The notes below the pieces were generated by a model. It saw only the letters and a list, made by a program, of their open reading frames with translations, did no database searches and had not been told where the DNA came from. DNA of 29,319 nt from Sperchopsis tessellata (lineage: Eukaryota; Arthropoda; Insecta; Coleoptera; Hydrophilidae), in NCBI GenBank assembly GCA_033557685.1, contig JAWQRN010000458.1, forward strand, positions 1 through 29,319, read 5' to 3'. The position numbers and the translations under genes are program-made. Position 1 is the stretch's first letter. Each line of letters begins with the position of its first letter. Shown in pieces: positions 21,481-29,319 of this stretch.

Positions 21481-21531
21481 AGTGCTAAATGACCGGACAC
21501 TCCCCCACCACATACCTCCTCCCACCAATAA

Positions 21532-21582
21532 GAGCCTGATGAAGGGACTCGATCCCAAAATGGATGTTGCAAGTAAGTGCTC
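21532..21582 (+). ncRNA. Degenerate hammerhead-ribozyme-like motif at the Penelope B tail
   Basis: GAGC (21532-21535) is followed at once by the hammerhead core heptamer CTGATGA (21536-21542), then a small hairpin GGGA-CTCGA-TCCC (21544-21556), then AAAA (21557-21560). GCTC (21579-21582) can pair with the first GAGC as stem I. Penelope-like elements are known to carry hammerhead motifs. Here the conserved G of the GAAA box is missing and stem III and the UH cleavage site are unclear, so if it is one it is probably inactive. Confidence 0.4.
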
Positions 21583-21861
21583 AATCAAGGATAATTAGTA
21601 AATAAATAAACAATATATTCCGCAACAACAAATAATACAATGAAAAAAAATTAAAACAAATTTTGGTAGTGGAAAACGCCACCTGAATAACGTTGATGTA
21701 TGGTTTTCCAAATTAAATTACAATATGTTCAAATGTTTAAGTGCAGTCTAGTAAAAATTATTACATCTCCCAGAATTCTTAATAACTAAATAAATCACAC
21801 TGGTCCATGGCTGACAGACTTTTAGCCCATTTTTTGTTACCCAAATAAAGAGTGATGTCAA

Positions 21862-22324
21862 TTAAGTGTTTAAGTGCGGTAGAATTATGGACATCACGTA
21901 GAATAAAAAACCTATTACATTGTTTCTGGTGAAGGGGCCGAGATTTAAGAAATTTAATTGTGATGCTATGGAAGAAATAAATAATTGGACGACCGTTAAA
22001 AATCCAGTTTTCTCAAGAATTAGCTCTGATGAGTAGTCTAGTTTTCGAAGAATAGTTTTTGAACAATTTCTATTTTTGAAGCCATTTGCCGAGCCCCAGT
22101 TTAAAACCGAATAATATAATATAACAAATAAGATTGATTTTACCAACCTGTAGTAAAATACCTTCAGCAATCCAAAATTAAAAACATTTGTTAGTTTTCT
22201 AAAAATATAAATGGTTTTTCGAAGTCACTTGTGTCAACCTGTGTCCATGAATTTACTGTCTACAAAAAGAATCGTGTTGTCAGTATAAGAGATTAAATGA
22301 CCATATATATTTAAGCATAATATA

Positions 22325-22364
<40 letters not shown>

Positions 22365-23410
22365 TAAAAAAGTAGTAGTCCTAAGTTTTACCCTGAGGAA
22401 CACCAGATAATTTTTTTTTACCACTCAAAGTGTCTCCGATTTTGACAACCTGATTTCCTGAATAGCCTTCGAAAGGCCTCCAAGGCACTTCTCTGATATC
22501 ATAGACATCCAATTTTCTGAGCGACATGTCAAAGAAAGCGATATTTGGCTTGGAACCTATTAAAGCAGATATTAACGAAAGTTATAAACTTCGAAATTAC
22601 ATCACTGGTGGATTCCTTTTAACCAATACTGGTTGGGAAATAAAACCTTATGTTGGTTCAAAAACTCGACAAAGCATGATTTAACCACCTTCAATATACA
22701 TACAATGATAGCTGTTTTAAAAACTACAGGATAATAACTATTGGACAAACATAAATTAAGAATTTGCGCACAAACACGGAAATATAAATATATTCTAGAT
22801 TTTTAAAGTCTTGGTGGAAATCCTGTCCAACGTTTATGATTTTTCACATCTCTTTTGCATCTGTAGACAGTAAAAATAGATTATTATTATTTCCATTTAT
22901 ATTATTGACTATTTCATTTTATTTGTCGATGGGAATATTATTGTAAATATTCTTAATAACATCCGTAAAGTGAGACTTTTGAGAACCAAAACTTGATCAT
23001 TAATAATTGTTTGTAAAGGCGGTCCTCTTATATTCATAGATTTGATCAAATCCTCAGTAATATACAAAGACCCTCTTCTAGTTCTAGCATTGTACACTTG
23101 AGCAAATGTAGTTTTAATTATTTCTTTTTGTATAATGTTAATTAATGCTTCCAGGCAGGCACTAACATCGTCAGATATAATACAATTCAAATTAAGATCA
23201 ACAAATAATGATTTATCACATCTATCAAAATCAATAAATTTAAACTTATGTTTCTGAACAGTAGAACCAGAATTCCCTAGCGGAAAATTAATTTGCAGGA
23301 AGGTTGGTGAATGATCGGTAATCTTTGTGATGATTGGTTTAGGGCCTCTTGTTTTTGAAGACACATGGTAGGCACAGTCCATGTCCACAGGTGACATATA
23401 GGGAGGCTAA
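21862..23410 (-). pseudogene. LINE ORF2 relic (endonuclease end, RT, C-terminus)
   Basis: Minus-strand reading from right to left of the window gives ITDHSPTFLQINF (23321-23283), the last motif of the APE endonuclease; a linker with SLYITEDLIKSMNIR (about 23065-23020); then RT blocks YYPVVFKTAII (about 22740), FVEFLNQHKVLFPNQYWL (about 22670-22615), AFFDMSLRKLDVYDI (motif A, about 22540-22495), LSGVPQG (about 22410-22390), HLISYTDNTILFVD (22303-22262; YTDN replaces the catalytic YADD) and a C-terminal KVFYYRLVKSILFVI with LNWGSA (about 22168-22085). The order and spacing are those of a Jockey/I-group LINE, shortened by deletions. The RT segment before FVEFL lacks the NYRPISL block. Confidence 0.82.
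22331..22357. repeat. (AT)n microsatellite inside LINE RT
   Basis: About 27 bp of AT dinucleotides between the GVPQG and YADD-equivalent motifs of the minus-strand LINE, in the place normally encoding a segment like LYINDI. It probably grew from that codon run. Confidence 0.9.
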
Positions 23411-23790
23411 TATGTCCAGAATCGTCTTAACATAGTTCTCACGATCCCTCTCGCCAACACCATAAATCTCAATATTTTGATTTTGTGATTTATGTGCCGA
23501 TTCATGCACGAAGGTGCAATATTTCTTCATTTTTGTACTTGTCTGTCTCACACATAGCAGCAATTTTCTTGGATAGCTTTACTACTACTGCTTTACTTAC
23601 AATCAGATCTTCCACCACTTTATCGTATTGATTGGAAATAATATCAACTCATTTTTTTAGGTCAAATATTTTCAATCTTATTGTATCTAGTACTTGTACT
23701 TTGATTTTCATTGATTTTAATAGAATATACATTTCCCTAATAGTTACTCCCGAATTGACCACATTATTTTCCATTGTTGCAGCAACAATG
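23340..23790 (-). pseudogene. LINE ORF1 relic (coiled coil plus FP25-type domain)
   Basis: Starting near an ATG at 23774 the minus strand reads MENNVVNSGVTIREMYILLK, then a heptad-like stretch with a stop, then VVVKLSKKIAAM, SQNQNIEIYGVGERDRENYV (about 23493-23434), KTILDILASLY and, in the next frame, PVDMDCAYHVSSKTRGPKPI. The 'xRNxNIEIxGVPE' and 'RPKPII' blocks are those of ORF1 proteins with a baculovirus FP25-like fold, found in many arthropod LINEs. Normally the RPKPII block is followed by the rest of the ORF1 RNA-binding domain. Here it runs directly into endonuclease sequence. Confidence 0.75.
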
Positions 23791-23844
23791 CATATCTCCC
23801 ATCCTTTTTGTTATACTATGTGGAATAATCGGGATTAAATAATT

Positions 23845-24370
23845 TATTGTACACTTTCAAAATGGAAAGCTATCTGTTTTTGACTATGAAATAAAACATC
23901 GATTTCGAACAGCTGCTCCCATAAGACGAATTTGTAACAGTTGAAATTTTAATATTTTTGGTTTAGTATGTTGGGTATACTTGAAAATATTTGAATGATT
24001 TTTGAATCGCATAAAGTAGAAGACAAAAAGATAATTTACGAACCGATATTTTATGAAATAAACAACAAACTTACCAAAATGACAAGCAACCGTTTCTCGA
24101 TATTGAAAGTTTAAAATTTATGGCTCGCTTAGATATTTTTAAGTTTGTTCTATATCAAAAATTGAAAAGTGGACTAATTTACATTAATTCATCAACCTAC
24201 TTAAAAAATATTGTAAACTTCAAAAGCAGTTATAATTAAAAATTGTTAATGAAGATAGTTTAAGACATTTCTCAAAAATCAATAACAGTAAGTCAATAAG
24301 CGCTTAAAATAACCCTATGCAACAAAAAATTTAATCAGTTCATAAATAAATGTCATTACTGTAATAATAC
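23845..24370. other. Intronic DNA with no assigned element
   Basis: AT-rich and stop-filled in all frames. No motif, repeat or splice signal of note was recognised. Confidence 0.6.
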
Positions 24371-24375
24371 ATAAT

Positions 24376-24386
24376 AGAAATATATT
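24376..24386. repeat. SINE copy 2 target-site duplication, left
   Basis: AGAAATATATT, repeated exactly at 24694-24704. Confidence 0.88.
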
Positions 24387-24693
24387 AGCCATCTCGTAGC
24401 TCAGTGGCTAAGTACTAGGCTACTAAGCGTAGGGTCTTTGGTTCGAGTCCCAGATACGGTCGGCTTTTTGTGATTAGGGAAAAGTCTTTGTAGCGCTCGT
24501 TTTCCGGGAGGGAGGTAAAACGGTGGGTCCTGTGTATTGTAGGTAAAATGAAGACCACGTGCACATAAAATTAACCAATTCCAGTTGGAACACTGGATGC
24601 GGCAAATTTCCCAGGTGATGTAGCCTAATCCCTGGCGCTGGTGATTAGCCATAGCAGCATTAATAGGCCGACGGTAAATAAACAAACAAAAAC
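24387..24693 (+). mobile_element. tRNA-derived SINE, copy 2
   Basis: About 307 bp, plus orientation, inside the last PI4K intron. The head has an A-box-like TAGCTCAGTGGCTAA (24397-24411) and a good B box GGTTCGAGTCC (24440-24450), the internal RNA polymerase III promoter. The body contains CGGGAGGGA, GAAGACCACGTGCA and GCCATAGCAGCA, all shared with copy 1, and it ends in AAATAAACAAACAAAAAC. A perfect 11-bp duplication AGAAATATATT flanks it (24376-24386 and 24694-24704). Copies 1 and 2 differ at scattered positions throughout, so they are independent, aged insertions of one family. The 94-codon minus frame across it is spurious. Confidence 0.92.
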
Positions 24694-24704
24694 AGAAATA
24701 TATT
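24694..24704. repeat. SINE copy 2 target-site duplication, right
   Basis: AGAAATATATT after the SINE tail, identical to 24376-24386. Confidence 0.88.
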
Positions 24705-25160
24705 TAGACATTTCTGACAGTTGGCTGTTAACTTATTAATATTTACTATGAAGTACATATCTATCATTGTTAAATCCATATAATCAATAAACCTCTCGCT
24801 TTCGCTAATGTAGAAATAACATTAAAATGAATTAATTTATAACTTAGTTACTTTTTATTAGATTTTCATAATTTTTTCAATTTGTATTGGGGATATATTA
24901 ACTTTACATTTCTGTTTGACAAAATATCAGTTTCAGAATAACTTTAATAATTTTTGATGAGAAAAACAAATTTGGTGCCCCTGAAAGTGCCACTTCCAGT
25001 CGAGCTACATATCTCATTATCTAATCAGTTCATGATACCAATAATAAGCTTAAAATAAGAAATTTTATTGACATGCACTCTTTAGGAAAATTAGCAAATA
25101 TATGGCAAAATAATTCTGGTATCTATAAATTAATTTATTATAAATTATTATATTCAGTTA
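24705..25160. other. Intronic DNA, nothing recognised
   Basis: AT-rich sequence between the SINE and the PI4K splice donor; no further element seen. Confidence 0.6.
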
Positions 25161-25167
25161 TGCTCAC

Positions 25168-25421
25168 CTGATCTCATAATTTCTACAAGAGGAATAATCA
25201 TGTCTTGATGTTTGCGAGCTGCCACAAGTCCTTGGAGGATCAAGATTTTAAAATACTCGAACATATCCGAACCGCTGCCTCCCATCACTTCCACAAACTC
25301 TGGGGTTAGCTTAAATGGAGATGTTTCGAAACCCAAATTGCGTGGTGACGTTGATAAAATGAAACCAAAATCGATGTGAATGAGGTGGCCATTACTATTT
25401 AACAGTATATTGCCATTATGC
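25168..25421 (-). CDS. PI4KB: PI4-kinase beta catalytic exon with DRHNGN and DFG motifs
   Basis: Third visible exon, 842 bp after the previous one. It completes DRHNGNILL (catalytic loop), then reads HLIHIDFGFIL, where DFG is the metal-binding motif. The activation segment follows, NLGFETSPFKLTPEFVEVMGG, whose hydrophobic and basic residues set lipid headgroup preference in this family. It ends MFEYFKILILQGLVAARKHQ and IIPLVEIMRS. The acceptor TTTTAG lies before 25421. The donor GTGAGC lies after 25168 and splits a glycine codon (G|GT). All catalytic residues expected of an active PI kinase are present. The donor opens a 10.7-kb intron filled with transposon relics. Confidence 0.96.
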
Positions 25422-26263
25422 CTAAAATTATAAAAATGGCGTTAGTAACGAAATATATTATACAGTTATAAAAGAACAACTATCAACAGTTCTATAGTAT
25501 GGCTGTTGCACTTTTGCTTAAACAGTAACAATAGCCAAGGGATTTGTTTGTTATCAAAACTTATAATAACATTATGTATTATATTTTCTTAGGTGGAGGA
25601 AAAATAACAACTCAAGTTCCTGTTCTATAGCTATAATAATATAATCCATTTTTGAATAAAATAATCTGACTTCCACTCAGGAAACTAAATTCTATGCAGC
25701 AAACTATTTATTTATTGGATGTTTGAAGGTGTTTGTTTATATTCAATGTATCTACACACAAGAGTTCAAAGTTTCCTAGTTTTTCACCTTTAAAGATGGA
25801 CAATATTAAAAGGCAAACTCTAGAAATATTTACTTGGTTTATCATCATTAATACAAATGACAGAAAATATGACGAAAAAAAATATTATAAAAAGTTTTTA
25901 TTCCACCAATTTTATTGGTTTTACGAAGAGATTAGTAAAAAGATGTGATATGTAATGCTGCAAATAAATAAAAGCTATTAACTATTTGCATATGATATAA
26001 ACAATTTAAAAAATTTGTATTTGAGTATTACATATATATGCTATAAATTATAAATATTAACTGTTAAATAAGCAAATAACCAACATAACTATTTTAATTA
26101 ATAAATTTGATTTAATTTTCATTGAAATCATATAAAACTATTCATTAAGTTAAATGGCAAAGTAATAAATTTAAGGGATCATGTGTGTGACATTTTTGCA
26201 AGAATGTAGAAAAACAGATTGGGCAAATATATCTGAGTCCATTACAAAAAGTATTATACTTAC
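25422..26263 (-). other. 842-bp PI4KB intron
   Basis: Bounded by GTAAGT (donor, 26263) and TTTTAG (acceptor, 25422). AT-rich, with no recognised element. The 71-codon plus frame at 25733-25948 is Lys/Phe/Asn-rich and without motif. Confidence 0.85.
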
Positions 26264-26482
26264 CGATCTTTTACTTGTATAAGATATGATATCAAACAGT
26301 AAGCTGCACAACTTTGGACAAAATTTCTTTGAGCTGTCAAAAAGGCTTCTGAATTTCTTGGGCCATATTCTTTAATAAAATAGTCTAGGAGGGACAACTG
26401 AGAATTTTTCTTTATTTGATGAATGGACACCGTATTAAGAATTGGCTCAATAAGTCCACTATCACTTGATAAGCATAGAATT
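26264..26482 (-). CDS. PI4KB: PI4-kinase beta catalytic exon, up to the catalytic loop
   Basis: Second visible exon of the same gene, separated from the previous one by only 62 bp. It encodes ILCLSSDSGLIEPILNTVS, then QIKKNSQLSLLDYF, then AQRNFVQSCAAYCLISYL and IQVKDR. These blocks are characteristic of PI4K beta: the IEP segment, the long helix before the catalytic loop, and the VKDR that opens the loop. The acceptor is TTTTAG before 26482 and the donor is GTAAGT after 26264. The donor interrupts the arginine codon (CG|G) of the DRHNGN catalytic loop, so the active-site loop is assembled across a splice junction. No stop or frameshift is seen in its 219 bp, which argues for a live gene. Confidence 0.95.
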
Positions 26483-26544
26483 CTAAAACAAAATCATTTT
26501 GCAAAAATTTGAAATTAAATTTTTTTTAAATATAGACAACGTAC

Positions 26545-26726
26545 TTATAAGGATGGACCCACAAAGGCACTCGTTCCAATACCCAGATTTTCTGAAACAT
26601 TTGTAGAAGTTGAGAAGCCATTAATTCCTGTCTTAGATCATCTCCACATTTTACTATTACAGATAACAACTTCCACGTAGATAAGTGACCGTACGGTGAA
26701 CTTTCACGCACCCTTCTTTCTTTTTC
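26545..26726 (-). CDS. PI4KB: PI4-kinase beta catalytic exon, N-lobe (partial gene)
   Basis: This exon encodes the start of the lipid kinase catalytic domain of phosphatidylinositol 4-kinase beta, the Golgi enzyme that makes PI4P from phosphatidylinositol and ATP. Read from 26726 in phase 0 it begins EKERRVRESSPYGHL and continues with SVIVKCGDDLRQE, where the lysine before GDDLRQE is the family's ATP-contacting residue, then ERVPLWVHPYK. The acceptor is a T-rich tract ending in AG just before 26726. The donor GTACGT follows 26545 and splits a lysine codon (AA|A). The exon before this one, which would carry the rest of the protein's N-terminal two thirds, was not found between 26727 and 29319, so the gene runs out of the window. 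No start codon is present here; an in-frame GTG near 26711 is internal valine, not a start. The assignment is firm; the orthologue-level name rests on remembered family sequence. Confidence 0.93.
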
Positions 26727-27595
26727 CTAAAAAAAAAAGTTACTATTTACTTTTTAAAAATTAAATTTTTAAAACTATTCATTCTATTTCAAAACATTTT
26801 TGTAACCGAAGGTAAATTGGGTATTAAACATACATAATCAATTGTTGCTGTCCACATATTCTGCATGTTTTAAAATATAAAATTTCTCACCAACAGTACT
26901 TCTACCATAGAGTCTCTCCCACCTGTTTTGATACACTTTATATTTTCGTTTATTTCGTGTTAAGATGTAATATTATCATACCTTATCTGAATTTATTATA
27001 AATGTTTTTAGCAACATTAAATTTTGGAAAAACTTGATTCTTATTTCACAATAGTTTTTCTGCTATATAATAACAAATTATGTATACCAGTATACGTAAA
27101 GAAGCTGTTTATATCAACAACATATGTTTACAGTTCTATTTTCATGTACCCTGGTAACGTGAAGTAAAATAGCATAAATATGAAATTTTGTTGATAAAAA
27201 CTTTGCTGTAAATAAAAAAGAAGCTAGCTTTCACATTGATTCTGGACAAATATACATTATATGCCAACAAACAAGAATTTTCGTCCGAGATATGCAGGAT
27301 GTCTCTTAATCTATTACTCTATATGACGCACTGCATATCCATGTGAATTTTTTTATTTGACACACAATCATATACATTCAATCTTACATGTTTATTTTCA
27401 AATTAGTACGAAACAGTTTTCAGTACCTCTAGCATCCAGTTTTTTATGTTGTTCAAATTGAAACATAAATATCACTGATAAACATACTACTTAACCGTAT
27501 CACGGCAGGTTGTGTTTTGCTCTGTGCTTGTAACTTGAATATTTTTTTTGTTAGGCAATAAATATTCTACATATATTTTGTGATTTTTATCAATG
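26727..27595. other. Intronic DNA upstream of the visible PI4KB exons
   Basis: No upstream PI4K exon and no mobile element were recognised on either strand. AT-rich, stop-filled. Confidence 0.55.
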
Positions 27596-27599
27596 TTTG

Positions 27600-29305
27600 A
27601 AAATATTTTGTGAAGCTAGTGGAACTTGAATCTTCAACCTGTAAAGAATGTAAGACACATATGCAAAGCTCATAATCGAGGTAAATGCAGCAACTAGTAA
27701 TAAGCAACATGCGACGAAATAATTGCAAAACTACTCACGCTGGATATACTCTATCAATTCTATATCAAAAAGTGCGTTTTTCAGGAATTCTTTGAGATAA
27801 AGGATATAATTTACCAAAAATTCATCACATGTAATGTATCTTGTTTATTTGCAGTACAATAAAATAAAAGAACGTGTATGTTTGGAAATTGCCAGCCAAT
27901 TAAATGCAGGAGCAAGATTTAGGTTATTCTGCGATGAATACACCTCACTAAACAATCACTGATATTTGAATATAAGGGTGCATACAAATACCAGTACATT
28001 CTGGAACTTAGGAATGGTGACCATTTCTGGAGCAATCCCTGAATAAACTGCTATTAAAATTGTTTAAGTTAGAGGAATTTAATATTTCATTGGTAAAACG
28101 TGGTGGCTTGTGTTCCTAATGTTTCAGCAGTGATGGTGAAATTTGGAGGGCTTATTGAAAATGATCATCAATTGTGTTACACACTTAGAATTCAGTTAGC
28201 AGTATGTGATGTGTTATACAAGAGGTCAGAGATGCCAATTAATGCCACTTTTTCTGAAGTAATACAAACTGAAGGCGGGTGTGTTGACTATGGAGATGAA
28301 TGTGGTGATACTATTATTAATTTAGAAACTGATTAATAATCATACTGTCGAGATAGATATTTCACAAAATTCACATTCACATTCAAGTATCATCAATAAA
28401 ATCAGAAAAATATATTGTTCTGCAAATCTCCCTTAAAAAAAAACAATATTTTACAAGGCTATGTTCAATAGAAACAGGGAAAAAGTATACAAATTATGTT
28501 GGCATCCATAACTAGATGGAACAGTCTTAGAGCGATTTATGAAAATAAGATCATCAGTACCTAAAGCTCTTATTGACTACTAATAAGATATGACAATTTT
28601 GTCCTTGAAAACTAAGAAGTTGAAATACTTTGTGACATCATCGCATGTTTGGAACCAATAAAAGTTGGTATAGGAAAACTTGGTAACCAATAATCAACTC
28701 TACTTCCTTCAGTAGGTGGTTTTTCTTTCATTATTATTGAGTTAAATCAACTAAACACACCTTTTTCAAGGAAAAAAGTCTTTTATTCTACGCATAATAG
28801 AAAGACAAAATGAAAACTTGTCTGCTCTCATAAAATACCTCAATAATGGAAAGATTTGCAAAACTCATAAGTTGGATGACGTCACCAACTAAGTCTATGT
28901 TAATTTCTTCTGCAAAACAGATGGTCCATTGCCTTTTTATTATACCTGCTGACTCAACATCTAGTGACACTGACGAAGATATTAAAAAAAAATTATTCCC
29001 TTAATCATCTTCAATAATTCTAGCTGAGAAGCTATATGCAGCTGTTAAAACAGCTGAGATTGTAATGTCAAAAGTTTTAGACAGCAAAACGAAGAACGCT
29101 ATGAAAACCTTTAAAATAGAACTAGATATATTCAGGGGAACTGGTGAGAAAATAAAGAACATCTCTTGGCCGCTAGATGCTTTCAAAACGATTTCACCGA
29201 CATCAATAGTCAGAGGGAGCATTTTCTGCGGCAGGATTTTTTTTAATAAATTAAGAACAAGACTAAGAGGCCAAAGTATAGATCACTTTTGTTTTCTTAA
29301 ATATA
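27600..29305 (+). pseudogene. hAT-superfamily transposase fossil
   Basis: Plus-strand reading in several frames gives a possible zinc-finger start STCKECKTHMQSS (about 27632-27670), then LEIASQLNAGARFRLFCDEY with TSLNNH (about 27881-27955), STFWNLGMVTISGAIPE (about 27990-28042), VMVKFGGL and ENDHQLCYTLRIQLAVCDVL (about 28132-28216), ITRWNSL (about 28510-28530), FVLENEEVEILC-like residues near 28590-28640, and a C-terminal block AEKLYAAVKTAEIVMSK (about 29022), IELDIFRGTGEKI, ISPTSIVRGSIF (about 29191-29226), KLRTRLRGQSIDHFCFL (about 29249-29299). The last is the hAT dimerisation region, where PTS-xxER-FS...KxRxRL is the signature. Many stops and shifts. Terminal repeats were not found; the right end runs into an AT repeat at the window edge. 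The frames at 28970-28788 and 29222-29001 on the minus strand are antisense shadows. Confidence 0.82.
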
Positions 29306-29319
29306 TATATATATATATA
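29301..29319. repeat. (AT)n microsatellite at window edge
   Basis: AT dinucleotide run continuing to the last base; its full length is unknown. Confidence 0.9.

Larger units (their letters stand above)
14434..25167 (-). other. 10.7-kb last intron of PI4KB, filled with mobile-element relics
   Basis: Bounded by the GTGAGC donor at 25167-25162 and the TTCCAG acceptor at 14439-14434. The upstream introns are 62 bp and 842 bp, so most of this length is explained by insertions: piggyBac (15449-16260), a TCGATT repeat field (16240-17820), Penelope fragments (18030-19230 and 20225-21600), mariner (18160-18965), a LINE (21862-23790) and a SINE (24387-24693). Elements lie in both orientations relative to the gene. 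I see no cryptic kinase exon in it; the joined frame needs none. Confidence 0.85.

Noticed and set aside
22909..23397. Host protein-coding gene (162-codon minus frame)
   Set aside because: It contains ORF1 and endonuclease motifs of a LINE and is flanked by RT blocks of the same element.
24387..24460. tRNA gene
   Set aside because: A and B boxes are present, but the arms do not fold into a clean cloverleaf, and the sequence continues into a repeated SINE body with target-site duplications.
28788..29222. Minus-strand ORFs near the right edge
   Set aside because: They are antisense to readable hAT transposase peptides on the plus strand.

Overview
The window is strongly AT-rich animal nuclear DNA. 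It has spliced exons with GT/AG boundaries, tRNA-derived SINEs, several non-LTR and Penelope-like retroelements, and mariner, piggyBac and hAT relics. The only host gene I recognise is the catalytic end of a type III phosphatidylinositol 4-kinase beta (PI4KB; four wheel drive in Drosophila). Its residues read as arthropod-like, for example ending in TNGIL and carrying the block SCAAYCLISYL. I cannot name the species.

Host gene: four consecutive exons on the minus strand (26726-26545, 26482-26264, 25421-25168, 14433-14249) join into one uninterrupted frame of 279 codons plus stop. They cover the lysine and GDDLRQE segment, the DRHNGN catalytic loop, the DFG motif and the conserved C-terminal tail. 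The upstream exons lie beyond the right edge. The introns are 62 bp, 842 bp and about 10.7 kb long, and the incoming intron extends past 29319.

The 10.7-kb last intron (14434-25167) is a stack of dead mobile elements. From left to right it holds a half-length piggyBac transposase relic, a dense TCGATT/ACTAGTCGA repeat field, a Penelope-like (PLE) fragment split by an internally deleted mariner with both inverted repeats and its TA duplication, a second PLE fragment (RT to GIY-YIG) with a degenerate hammerhead-like motif, a minus-strand LINE with ORF1 fused by deletion to ORF2, and a SINE with perfect target-site duplications. The incoming intron (27600-29305) holds a hAT transposase fossil.

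Left of the gene, 1-10.6 kb is intergenic as far as I can see. It contains a Ty3/gypsy integrase scrap (1860-2130), a SINE of the same family as the intronic copy in opposite orientation (2964-3272), and a LINE cluster. In that cluster a plus-strand Jockey-like element (gag-like ORF1 at 5780-6990, endonuclease at 9275-10110) appears to be interrupted by a minus-strand LINE (9270-7090). A GC-richer island with a poly(A) signal follows (10200-10610). The 10.62-14.25 kb stretch is very AT-rich with no recognisable gene and could be partly PI4K 3' UTR.

I found no intact mobile element and no convincing new multi-gene system. The most interesting items are the TCGATT array, the mariner-in-Penelope nest, the hammerhead-like remnant, and the ORF1-EN fusion deletion. 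All family assignments come from motif recognition by eye; no search was run.
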